Positions 12,384-22,712 of a stretch of 64,000 nucleotides of DNA are shown piece after piece. The stretch spans positions 53,166,329 to 53,230,328 of the forward strand of contig OW028573.1 of NCBI GenBank assembly GCA_932294295.1, written 5' to 3'. Source of the DNA: Alitta virens. Taxonomy: Eukaryota > Annelida > Polychaeta > Phyllodocida > Nereididae. The notes under the pieces were generated by a model. That model did no database searches, was not told the origin of the DNA, and saw only the letters and a program-made list of their open reading frames with translations. Both the position numbers and the translations under genes were made by a program. The stretch's first letter is position 1, and every line of letters begins with the position of its first letter.

Positions 12384-12824
12384 CGTTTTCTTCCGTAAGG
12401 CGGCACTACGATTCGGTGCGAAGCACCTGCCTTACTCATAACCGATTTGCCGCTCCCCCAGAATCGGGGAGGGAAATGCTTCCGCGCGTCGTCTGCACAC
12501 AAAGTAGTGCGATTACTACGCCTTATTTCTTTCTTCCAAGAAGCCACTCGCTGTGAAACTGGTTCAGACGCTTTCTTTTGACTTAAACTCTACTAACGTC
12601 ATGAAATTGAACAACTTTACCGTGGAATTCCACCAACTGCAGAAGGTACTATTTTCGCAAATGGCACTGAGCAAGCGTTGTAACGGCATAAACGGCAGCG
12701 TTTTAACGGCGTTAAGACGCTTATTCAACGATCCATTTTTTACGTTATCCCTTGAGGCTTTGCGTCAGTTATCAGAAAGACCGGTGCTATGCACCGGACA
12801 AGCGCCGTCTTTCGGCAGAAATTG
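12384..12824 (+). mobile_element. 441-bp MITE, Mutator-like by TIR length and target duplication
   Basis: A CpG-rich patch in AT-rich surroundings. Its ends are ~55-60-bp imperfect inverted repeats: the left end runs ttcttccgtaaggcggc...cggtgcgaagcacc...ataaccga, and the reverse complement of the right end runs ttctgccgaaagacggc...cggtgcatagcacc...ataactga. It is flanked by the direct repeat actgtcacag (12374-12383 and 12825-12834). Removing the element and one repeat restores continuity of the Crypton relic on the minus strand, which supports insertion there. Long TIRs with a 9-10-bp duplication fit Mutator-like elements. The flanking repeat is nearly self-complementary, so the exact boundary is slightly uncertain. 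Open frames inside are non-coding. Confidence 0.85.
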
Positions 12825-13129
12825 ACTGTCACAGTTATTATATGCATTGTTACCATGGTTGATCCTTCTAGTTCCTTTTTTCCAAGAAATCTTCGAATAG
12901 TTTCACAGCCATCTTGGTCGAATTCTTTCTGTTGTCAGTCTTTCCTCTGAAAAATTGTAGCCGGTTCTTCCTCAGAATATTCAGGAAAACGTGTGCAATC
13001 TAGATTTGACATGCTTGAAACCGTTATTATCTGCTCAGCACGATGCAAATTTATGCACGAAAGTAGGTCAACCCATATTTGGTACCGGTGGTGCTGCCAC
13101 TTAGCAGTCGGCATGTTGTGATTGGTCAA

Positions 13130-13245
13130 TCTATTTTCACTTTGCTAGTTTCACATGACCAATATTGCTTACTAATATCAGGATTTATTGGTCCTGTCAT
13201 ATGATGTCCTCTGCGCATGCTGATTGGCGACAATTTAGGTAAAGA
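13130..13245 (+). repeat. Fragment of the repeat seen at 26025-26110 and (inverted) 21950-22040
   Basis: The blocks gtttcacatgacc, ggatttattggtcctgt, gatgtcctctgcgcatgctg and attggc...caatttagg occur in the same order as near 26030-26100 and as the reverse complement near 21955-22035. It is a short diverged piece with no coding content. Confidence 0.6.
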
Positions 13246-13249
13246 ATAT

Positions 13250-14240
13250 ATATATTGAGCTGTTTTGTAATCAAATGAACAGAATGGCCGAGTATGATTA
13301 AATTCTTGGAAGATTTAAACCTACCAAAATTAAAGGTTTGTAGATATCTCAGGTGAACATTTATTTCTTAGTAGATTTTCAATTGAAATGTAAAGGCTTT
13401 AAAACGGGCAAGAGCTGTTTTTTTTAAATAAAGTAATCAATGAAGTGATGAACTCACTATAGTAGGCTCTCTAAAAACCTTTACAATTTTGATTTTGAAA
13501 GAAACATACACTCTGCCAATCCTTCTCAGTCAAGCTGGGATAAAGCATTTTAGCTATCGAGATCAGATGTGAGGCAATAATTTGGAACATGAATCTTGGT
13601 GATGCCAGTCTCTGATTGTTTTCGGACAGAATTTAATTGCTAGTGCTTTGAATGAGCTACAAATTCTTCCATTAAAGGAGATACCTTGTTTAAATAAACA
13701 CATGATTTTTATCTAGCTTAGATTAGTGGCTCTCTTGCATAAAATAGTATGGTAGGAAATGCTTAGTTAATCTTAAAATGTCTTGAATTAAGTGTGTGCG
13801 GACTTTCCTTAAATAAAGGAATGTTTTTGGCCGAAAATATTTTGAAGGTGCTGTTCTGTACATACTGTTCTGGGGCAAAAGAACTTGTCTATGTAATGTA
13901 TGGTAGACTCCAAATTGTATCATATCATTACGGCTCATGGTGTTGGTCAAGGTGACTGTCTTATGTCCATGCAGGCAGCAATTTCCCTATGCATATTTTT
14001 GCCACTAGAGTAATAAGACTTTTATGTATAATGAGAGGCAAATGGCCTCATGGTCATCTACCAATGCATGCCACAAAGATATTCATAGCACTAGATGGAT
14101 GATCCCTTTCATTTCACTTGGTGTGAAAAATTTACTTTTTTTAAAGTTTCATTCATTAGGTCCATAAGAAAATGTATGTAATGTTATATCTGTGAAATGT
14201 ATGACACAAGTTTCATGCTGGCATGACCAATAAAGTATTT
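13250..14240. other. Non-coding AT-rich interval
   Basis: Open frames are short and have no recognisable motif. I see no inverted repeat or known element here beyond simple AT-rich sequence. Confidence 0.5.
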
Positions 14241-14245
14241 ATTAT

Positions 14246-15615
14246 TGGGCTTCACCATTCACACGGTGAAGACCTTTGTTTTTGTTAGTATTATTATTCT
14301 TTTTTCCCACTAAGTGCCTTTTTTTGTAGTTTCTCAACCAAATTTGGTCAGTTGGTACCTTTAGATAAGACAAACATTTTGACCCAGTTGTAGTGACCTT
14401 GACCCATTTTTCGATGTCACAGGTCACTTTTAGTTTTAGTGATGAGCATAGATGTATATTGTGTTATGACCGATCTATTGCAGATGGATGAAGGGTTGCT
14501 AAGATATGGGGCTTTAAAAACTTAGCTATTTACCCCCAAACTTCAACCATTTTATAACTTCATCAAAGTGGGACCATATTTTAATCGCATATGGTCTTTA
14601 TGCCTATACACTTAGATTATGACCTTGGGTCAAATGTTAAAGTCACATGTGACCTTGAACTTTGAAATTTAAGAGAATCTTTTCTCCTTTAATATTAATG
14701 GCAGTTTTTGAACAATATATCAAAATTTAGGTTTTATGAAGGGATTTGAAGATATCGTATTTTACCCTGGGGGAAAATAAAGGTTAAAGTCGAGGTAAAA
14801 TGTAGAAATTGGTGATTCTAATTGTTTTTATGCAGTTTTTTTTTCACTGAAAAATGTTTCTTGTGATGTTATTGCATCTGGTTGTCAATTATGTCGCAAG
14901 GGGTTAATTCAATCTGGGGTAATTACCCTGAATGGGGTAATAGCTGATAATATGTTATAACATCAGTTGGAATGATTGGATCTTCACCAAATATGTCAAT
15001 GTGACTGGAGTTTAGAGTCTTTTATTATGCAATGGACGTACTCTGCTGACTTCACAATTACACCCTTGGCAGGCCTGATCAAACGTTGAGCCTTTCTTAG
15101 CCCCCTGGGGAACATACACCCAGCGTACAGCCTGTTAGTCGCTTCTAAGGTCAAGCACTCTACAATTGCCATCTCTGCCTGTAGCCAATTACCCATTTAC
15201 ACCTGGGTGAAGTGGAGCAAAGAGTTACAGAGGATCTGCTCAGTTCCTCTATGCCAAATATGGTTTATATACTCTTCAGGTAACTGCCACCATGTTCCAA
15301 CACCTTCAATGACCCCGTCGGGTAATTACCCCAATAGGATAAGGTGCTATAACTTAAATCTGAAGGATTGGATCTTCACCAAATTTGGTTTCTATACTTG
15401 TTGGGACACAGTCTGTGTGTTCTAACAATTTTAATGACCCCATTGGGTAATCACCCCTTGTCGGGTAAAATGCTATAACTTCATTCTGAATGATTGGATC
15501 TTCATCAAATTTGGTTTGGATACTCTTGTGGATGCTGCCATCCTGTTAGAACATTTTTTTAATGCATCTCTGTTGCTTTGCAAGAGTATATATGGTGCTT
15601 CATTGTGAAGCCCTG
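14246..15615 (+). mobile_element. 1.37-kb repetitive element with short TIR-like ends and ~126-bp internal units
   Basis: The left end gggcttcaccattcacacgg forms a small hairpin (cttcacc / ggtgaag). The right end reads gcttcattgtgaagccc, whose reverse complement starts gggcttcacaatgaagc, giving a ~12-bp TIR. Between them degenerate units recur: gattggatcttcaccaaat at about 14974, 15366 and 15492 (last two 126 apart), each near a run like ccccattgggtaatcacccc. Several tgaccttgaccc-type strings lie in the left half. No target-site duplication is evident and there is no coding frame, so the class is unknown. A relic of the left end (gagcttcaccattca) lies near 20210. Confidence 0.55.
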
Positions 15616-15619
15616 TGCT

Positions 15620-16090
15620 CGTGTTGCATGATTACAAGCTGTGTATTTATTATTTATTATTCTGTGAAAACAGAATCTAATCATTTGCATTACTGATGAC
15701 ACAATGCAAGCATCCATAATGAGCAACATGTACATAACTGGAAGGCCTCCTTAAAAATCTACTGATTTATCACAAATTTAAGAGAGTTTTTAGCATTTAT
15801 TATTGGTTGAATCTAAAGGAACTTATATGTCTGCTTATAATTATACACAGTAAAGATTAATCATTTGAAAGCATACACCTTATGCATGAATGGAATGATC
15901 AATTTACAACTTAAAAAAATAGCTATTTGACGGGTATGTGTGATATTTACTTAATTATTTATCATGTGTACATGCCATGGTTTTGGACAGAATCACAAAC
16001 TGCTGTCTTGTAAATTCTCAATGTCTGAGGCAGATGCAATGATGAGATGATAAGGCATGGAATCCACACCATGTTACACATTTACCCACA
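15620..16090. other. Non-coding interval
   Basis: I see no gene, repeat pair or element ends in this AT-rich stretch. Confidence 0.45.
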
Positions 16091-16094
16091 GCAT

Positions 16095-16215
16095 AGACAG
16101 TGAGTACAAGGCACCTCCAATTTAACGTCTCATGCGATTGACATCCAGCTGGAATAAAGCTCATGAAGAGTGCCTGGGACGGGGATCGAACCTTGGACCT
16201 TCAGCAGAGCTGCAG
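16095..16215 (-). mobile_element. Possible tRNA-derived SINE relic
   Basis: On the minus strand a B-box-like string ggttcgatccc lies in a ~100-bp patch that is less AT-rich than its surroundings. It includes cacctccaatttaacgtc on the plus strand, a string I associate with tRNA-like repeats in marine invertebrates. No A-box, poly(A)/simple tail or target duplication can be defined, so this is only a candidate. Confidence 0.35.
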
Positions 16216-17404
16216 TTCTATGAAGCGAGCATCCATTTATATGCCTTTGATGTTATTAGACCATCTTTTGCCATGATACAAAACAGCAGGGTTGGGAGAG
16301 ATAATTAATTGAGGTCATCATGACCGCACAAGCAAGATAGCGTACAATGAGACCAAGGCTACTGGCTTTGTCAAGAACAGCTTTTTCTCCCTCTGTGCAA
16401 CTGCCTTCAAGTATGGGGCCAGTTTCAGTCAATAACATCATATTACACTTCAAAAATGGCAATATTATACACAAAAATAGTTTTCCTTCTTATTCTAAGT
16501 GATAACTTTATTTATGTATGGGTATTTACCAACTATTTTTGGGGAATCCCTTGCCTGTACACTGGGAATGTCCAATTCTCATCTCTAATGGCAGCTAAAT
16601 TGCATTTTGCACCATCTACACACATGATGTTCTTCTTGATTGGCCAATATCTCCCAAGCACTGTGCTGTCAGCTTTAAGCCAATTGAGTGACCAAACTTG
16701 TTTAACACTTAGTGTACTCAATGTAAACAAAACTAATTGATACACAATTTCATGTTTAAAGTGTAAGACATTTAATGTCATAAGCCAGCCTATAGGCTAT
16801 TAGGCAAATTTGTTTGTATTTAAGTCTAATTGGTAAACTAGCAAAATAATTGCCATCAAGCTCAGGGTATTTCCTAATGTATTCAGCTACATTCTGATTG
16901 GCTGTTGCAAATGACATAACTTCCTCTTGAGATGAGAAGCCAATTAAGGCAGTCAGGAGCCTTGGTATTAGTTAAAGTATAAGTGCTGTCATCACTGAGC
17001 AATGTCATATATGTTGGCAAACGCCTGTTTTGAGAGATATTGCACTTATTAGACGAAAGTGCACTTCATCCTTGAAACATTCCGATGAAGTGCTATTGAT
17101 CATTTTTCGCCAAAAATCCATTCTGGTCTGGCTTTGTTCAAGTCTCGGCTCTTCGAAGTTTTATTGATTCTTTATCCCAATTAATTTCCGGAATTTTTTC
17201 AACTTCCAAATCGAATTTACACATGAGACACTTTGTTGTGCCCTTACTTCACTTTGATGACATTCACACGTCATACTAATGAAACTGATATAGAGTGTGA
17301 TAAATAGATAATTTGAGAAGAATTTTCATTGTTGGTCTGATTTTTTAATTTGCATATATGCATCAGTTTCATCAGTTTTCTTTTGTTTGAATGCACTAAG
17401 AAGC

Positions 17405-17578
17405 AGTATGATCATGGCCTCATTGTTTACCTATCTCTCACACAATTATCCGCAACAAAGTCAACATTATTCATTCACTGCATTCTCCACCAATGTTGCT
17501 TAAAGCGAGTCTTGGTTCTCCTTGCAGCGAGTGTGGTAACACTTGGAATGAAGAACTCGAGCCTCCAAGGCCAACGGT
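17405..17578 (+). other. Short open frame conserved in both inverted arms (unrecognised)
   Basis: The frame reads through PISHTIIRNKVNI, a MLLKASLGSPCSECGNTW segment and NEELEPPRPT before the LINE interrupts it. The other arm (59411-59580, minus) has the same frame with one silent difference (ctc/ctt). The C..C pair is suggestive, but the conservation may reflect only the age of the duplication. No family is recognised, and a larger overlapping frame (17350-17580) makes the choice arbitrary. Confidence 0.25.
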
Positions 17579-17615
17579 AAGATAAGATAATAAGATAAGA
17601 TAAGATAAAATTGTA
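17579..17615 (+). repeat. (GATAA)n tail of the LINE
   Basis: The string aagataagataataagataagataagataaa is the reverse complement of the simple 3' tail of the LINE. Tails of this kind are usual for CR1/L2-like elements, which prime on short terminal repeats rather than poly(A). Confidence 0.85.
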
Positions 17616-18862
17616 TTTATAGTCGGAGGTGCAAGGCAAAACAATAAAACATAAGCTTTAAAGCTTTTAGCGACTGGTAAAAATAACAATAACAATGAAA
17701 GAAGATATAATATTATATACAGATGATTAGAATAAGGTTATGACTTAGCTACTCAATGATCATAAATTATTTTGCTGACAGATTATACATGATCCACAAT
17801 TACACCTTTCTAAGGTATTACAATGTCTTAATAAATCTTTTGAATCATCTACTTGTTTTAGTTTAACAGGTAAGGAATTACAAATCAAAGCACCTTGATA
17901 TATAATAGATCTGAAACCATATTGCATAGTGTTGTAAACAGGCTTCACTAGCTTAAGATTATCTCTCATCTCATATGGCGTAATCTGCCTAGTGAAGAAT
18001 GAACTTGTGATAGGTTTTGCCATGTCATGGAGTACTTTGTAAACAAATTCTGCTAGACTAGTTTTCCTTGTTACATAAAGCATTTTTTTGCATTTTCTTT
18101 CTAGCAGGTGGTTGTATCAGCTATGATAATCATTGCAAACTAATCATAATGCTCTTTCATTTAGTTTCTCAAGTTTCTTGTTTTATCCTGTAGTGAAAGT
18201 ATTATATACAACTGTACAATAGACAAAATTAGACGAGATACATGATTCATATATTCTGAGTTTACTTGTGTAATCAATTTGTTTGTATAATCTTTGGAGT
18301 GCATTAATTTGTTTTGCTGCCTTTCTGCTGATAATTGATACATGGCAATCAAAATTTAGTTTGTTGTCAATGTTGATACCTAACAGCTTAACAACAGATT
18401 CAGACTGTATTTTTTGATTTTCAATCTCAAAATCTATGGAAATATTTTCTCTACTCAGACATATCGCTTGGAATTTAGATGCATTTGCTTTTATAACATT
18501 ATTTTTGAACCATGAAATTGCTCGAGTGGAAGCCAATTCTAGTTTGTCCTTTATGACCATTGGGTCTCTGTGTACATCACATAAGGTGTTATCATTAGCA
18601 TAATTGTAAATGCTGCAAGAACTACTTAATTCAAACAAAAAATCATTTATGAAAATGTTAAATAAGAGAGGACCTAAAAGAGAACCTTGGGGAACACCAG
18701 TTTTCAAATTTAACCATTCGCTTTTAATGTTAACTAGTTTTACAATTTGTTTTCTATTTTTTAAGTAGTCCAATATGAATGAACAGGCTTCACATGATAA
18801 ACCATATGCATGTAACTTTGCAATCAATAGGCCATGAGGCAGGCTGTCAAAAGCTTTAGATA
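17579..18862 (-). mobile_element. 5'-truncated non-LTR retrotransposon (CR1/Jockey-like), 1,284 bp
   Basis: The minus strand encodes the middle and C-terminal part of a LINE reverse transcriptase: LSKAFDSLPHGLLIAKLHAYG, the GVPQGSLLGPLLFNIFINDF block, the catalytic motif as YANDNT, then KLLGINIDNKL and a C-terminal block ending near 17760. It is flanked by aacggt at 17573-17578 and 18863-18868. The paralogous arm has an uninterrupted site (59411-59416, aacagt). The 3' end on the minus strand finishes in a (ttatc)-type simple repeat. The first catalytic Asp of YADD is Asn, and stops separate the two main frames, so it is inactive. Confidence 0.93.
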
Positions 18863-18902
18863 AACGGTGAGCAAAGCTATCCATAGTATCCATCTTTCTC
18901 AT
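18183..18902 (-). pseudogene. Reverse transcriptase frame of the truncated LINE (239 codons, chimeric start)
   Basis: This is the longest open frame of the window. Its first ~11 codons (18869-18902) are host sequence flanking the insertion. The LINE part starts at LSKAFD just inside the target duplication. It keeps the palm blocks A (AFD), B (GVPQGS...GPLLFN) and C (YANDNT instead of YADDNT), and the start of the thumb (LLGINIDNKL). About 30 codons with stops follow before a second frame (17760-18083) carries the C-terminal part. The N-terminal fingers and any endonuclease are missing through 5' truncation. It is not a host gene and not a working enzyme. Confidence 0.9.
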
Positions 18903-19349
18903 ATGCTGACGTTTTATCCTTTCAAGTTTTCATTAGTATATATGTTTATTATTCATTTATTAAAATATATTTAGACAGTTACATAATTTCAGCAAGAGCT
19001 GTTTTGCACATAGATCGTGTATGTACTTTGCATATAAATAAATAAACGTGTATTATAGAATAAACAATAAAACAGGATTTAAGCAAAAGCAAAAAGAATA
19101 AATGTCATTAGATAATTTATTTACATAATTAATTCTTTACAAGTCATCAATTGCTCAGTGACAATCTTCACCTGCCTTATGTGTCTTATTTTTTGTCCTT
19201 TGTTATATTCGAAATGAAACAAATTTTGAAGCATCAGCTTAACATCAAATTCTTTAAATTTTGTTTATGATAACTTTATATGAGGCTGCATGCGTTATTC
19301 ATGGTAGAATTTCTTAGTTTTTGTACCTGATTTTGCATAAAATACAGTT

Positions 19350-20150
19350 GAATATAGACAGCTGTAGCCACCTATATCTGACTGTAACTAAAACTGACTA
19401 AAGCCAGCTGATTCTGTCTACTTCTAGCTAATATTCGGCTTACACCTACCGCCACTGAAAAATATTAAACTTGGTAAATGTAAGAAATGTATCTAATATA
19501 TCATAAATATGTCCTTTTAGACTTGGCTTGATTGGGAGTTTTTAATGAAACTAACTGTATAATCCTGAAACTCGACCAGAAAAGTAAGTTCTGTCAGACA
19601 AGACACACCACAACTAAAGCATCTCATAAACCAGGACAGAACTAAAATAGCAAGCTAATAATAGATATGGCTGCTTGTCATGCCACAAAACGGACGCCAA
19701 AGGGATTATACCGTAGAATTACTGGGTCTGGCTTCTACAATCTTGTTTGGAAAACATTTGCCCTCGTGTTCCTTTTAATGACCATTCAACTTGGAAAGAA
19801 ATATAATGTTACATTGAAAAGAAAATGTGACATTCGTTATCTGATTGCAGAATAAATGTTGAACTTGCAGTCAGGTTTTCATGTGTAACTTAATAAAACT
19901 GATTGCTTGTTGAATAGCAAATTATGTTACCAGATAACACAATCTCCTTTCGTCAGTTAATATTTTGCACAATTGACTAGCAGCAGACAATATTTTATTC
20001 CTAATTGGTCATAGATACTTCTAAACTGAGTGAACTTTTCTTAACTGAACAAAATAGCTGGATTTTATTTTGATTCACTTTTTGGAAACTATTGTATGCG
20101 GCAATTTTCCAACAATCCATCTAGTATAAATAGGTTTAATGATCCAAATC
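19350..20150. other. Non-coding interval
   Basis: No gene or element ends are recognised. The string cagctgtagccacctat near 19360 resembles a short string inside units beta and gamma (about 26430 and 36890, 'agctgtagcaacctattcct'), so part of it may be another fragment of the unit. Confidence 0.4.
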
Positions 20151-21765
20151 AGTGAGCTGAGTTCACAGGAATTAAAAGACCAATTTAAGAAGATGAACTT
20201 TTATTGAGCTTCACCATTCAATGAACTAAAAAATATGCTTGTTTAAACAGTTTACTATGAGCATGTTTTGTTTGATTGGATTGTTCAATAGCGACAGCTA
20301 AAATCTGAATTATTTTGACCAAGTTTTCTGTGCTCCTTCATTATTTTCTCAAAAAATAATAAACATGATAACATTTCTTGAATTATATCTTGAGAAGTGA
20401 AATTAAGATACAAATGCTTCCATGCGATCCATTGTAATTCTGTTCATGTTTTGGTTGTAGGTTGTTTCTCATGTGGAATGTAAAACAAACATGGAAGATG
20501 ATATTTGACTGAATAAATTTTCTTTATAACTAACATTTTAATAGAACACAGCCCACTGCAATTTTCATATAGAATGATGTTTATTTGCAAAGCTGGATAA
20601 CAATATTTGATGAAAGTTAAATCTCTATTGATAATTGCATTCAGTATGTTTCGGGCAAAATATTGCAAATCCTCTTGTGCTATTTTTACAATTTATATAT
20701 TTTTTTATTTTTATTTATATACCCATGGTTTCAATAGCAAATTTTGCTAATGTTGTCATTTTCAACCACTGAATGTGAATAAAATGTCTTATATCCAGTT
20801 CAAGAAATTGATCTCTTAAATGTTTTCTGCTTTTATTGAATGTTTTATGCTTTTATTATTCTCTTATATGAAACTGATTAGTTCTATTGCTAAGATTAAC
20901 ATTGGGGTTTAGTGTTATGTTTTCAACACGTATGTTTAGAGGTCATTACTGTTGCTTTCTGTAAGCGTTGATAAGAATAAGCCATCGGCAAAAGTTTCTA
21001 TTTCTTGGCTGTTATTTCAGATAGATTACATTTGTATGTGTTATTGAAATATCTTGTGGCAGTTCATATGATTGTTTATTTTGCCTGATATTAAGTGGTT
21101 GTCATGGTAACAGTCACTGTCGCTAATATTCTTTCTAATTCCTACTGGTTTCTCTATGTGGGTTATTATTTCTGAAAAACCAATCTAGAAACTTTAGATT
21201 TAAATTATATGTAGTTTGCACACTCATGCCACCTGTTTATCGGGTAATTTTATTGTGTTTAGCGTGGTATATAAAATACTGAAACATATATTCACAGTCT
21301 TGAACACACGTTCTATTATTAACAAAGGTTTATATCAGAATCTCCAATAAGTTGTAGTTACAGCAGATCCAATGTAGAACTAATTAAAACCCTCATTAAT
21401 AATAACATAATGGAATGAGCCATGCCTTGTGGCTTTATCAAGACAGATTTTGTCTGATTAACCAACGACCCTGAGGCAGTTTCACAACTGACATTTTACC
21501 ATGCTTTATTTTAAAATTACTTGGATCAACAGACAGCAAGACTTACCAGCAGTATCAATTAATATGCTGCTCACATTGTTACTATGGAAACGATAGCCCT
21601 TGCCAGAAATTGAGCAATCTAATAATATTAATGAATTTCTCTGACATATGCAGATGCCACCTGCCTAGAATAATAATTGAAGATTTTTTTTTCCAGCCTT
21701 AATTAGGAAGAATTATAGTTGACAACTAGGAATGATTTCATCATGAAATTGTTTAGTGTCAAAAC

Positions 21766-22712
21766 TGCAATTGCAGAATAACGTTACAATGGCAAGAGAG
21801 TTTCTGTGTAGGAGACTGATGAATCCCCATGACACTGACTTAAATTACCATGATCAAAAAATAAAGGTCTCTTGTGTATAGATACAGTGAAGAGAGAAAA
21901 GGGACAGCTTGCATACACCTGCTGAAGGACAGCTTGTTCCACACCTAAATTGTAATAGCCAAATAGCCAATCAGCATGCACAGAAGGCATCACTTGACAG
22001 GACCAAAAAAAACCTAGTCATGTGAAAGTGAAACTAGAGTTAAAATATTTAAAAGTATTTGTTAAAGCATGGTCCCATTTTACTTTTGCAAAATATTAAG
22101 ATATTATGCAACAATAATTTGCTGCAACAATTTAGGTGTACAGTATAACCTCGCACAATATCATTAGCTTTAACCAATAAAACTGCATATTGGTCTCCGC
22201 AGTATCCACTATTTATAAAATATATATGTCTATAATTCTTAATTACTGTAAGATTTAACTTATTTGATGTTTTAGGTCCCATAACATTAAATTTACTGTG
22301 GGTATTGAATCATTCATTCTTTTGCTTGTTAAGTAATTTTTAATTTGGTGTCACTTCATTTGATTGCTTTTTAATTTAATTGTTTTAAAAGTCATGGATA
22401 TAATATAAATAATTTTTTAATCTGACACAAGGATAACACCAGTTCAGGTTTACACTGAGGAAGGAACTTTAATAAAGTTCTTTTTCTTTTTTGCTTTGAT
22501 GCCATATTTTATTAGCAACTATATGTGTTGTTGCAGTTTTTTAAAAAGCCCATGATAAAATTATCATAATAAAATAAACAGCAAATGAATAAATATTTAA
22601 TAAGATATCTTGATATTAGGGAATAAATCTTTTAGTTATAATAGCATGTTTACCAGCAGGTGATTGGGTATTTTGTATCCTAATGTATAGTTTATTCCTG
22701 CATCATACTTTG
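21766..22712 (-). repeat. Inverted segment, left arm (absent from the alpha site)
   Basis: The segment is the reverse complement of 24768 to about 26200 (minus the 632-bp element there). In alpha the flanks, actgtaattg and ttgggcagatg, lie only about 15 bases apart (near 1770-1797), so this block was added in beta. Its ends resemble each other inverted: tgcagaataacgttacaatg at the left against the reverse complement of the right end, tgcaggaataaactatacat. That suggests either a TIR element or an inverted duplication of the downstream segment. Confidence 0.75.

Larger units (their letters stand above)
11400..13012 (-). pseudogene. Decayed Crypton-type tyrosine recombinase (DUF3504-like)
   Basis: Reading the minus strand from 13012 down, across several frames, gives the ordered blocks of the Crypton/KIAA1958-like domain. 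First come a CTRFPEYSEEE start and a STKMAVKLFEDFLEKRN helix (12868-13012). After the inserted MITE come SRKFYAEVRNKQGEYY and SLLSIRDGLN (12270-12371), then AANDMFRAVCKIFKK (~12165-12210). Next are YFGRRGRESLREL with the first catalytic-type Arg (~11985-12025) and KNH (11907-11915). Last come CPVRKVVEYQKKLNP (~11670-11730) and DDKVLYDNVPVGARTLGSMM with ISKEACLCGSYS (11471-11581). Two gaps look like short introns: a tttcag acceptor near 11737, a gtaaat donor near 11645 and a ctttttgatag acceptor at 11582. Frameshifts, stops and loss of the usual NHS.R motif (NKSIGS in a shifted frame) show it is inactive. It could be a Crypton transposon or a domesticated relative. Confidence 0.82.
16300..19340 (+). 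repeat. Inverted duplication, arm 1
   Basis: The arm reads as the reverse complement of 58940-60675 once the LINE at 17579-18862 is removed. Matching anchors: 16370 (aaggctactggctttgtc) with 60620; 16870-16960 with 60040-60120; 17350-17572 with 59420-59640; and 18880-19330 with 58950-59390. Divergence is a few percent with indels. No gene is evident beyond a short shared open frame. Confidence 0.88.

Noticed and set aside
12317..12547. 76-codon minus frame and the opposing 90-codon plus frame (12553-12825) as CpG-island genes
   Set aside because: Both lie in or across the 441-bp MITE; the CpG richness is explained by the element and no domain is visible.
14395..14660. Nuclear-receptor response elements (tgacctt/aggtca strings)
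   Set aside because: They lie in a degenerate repeat element where such strings recur by duplication; there is no promoter or gene nearby.
18183..18902. A 239-codon host protein-coding gene
   Set aside because: Its first ~11 codons are flanking DNA and the rest is a truncated LINE with a mutated catalytic motif.
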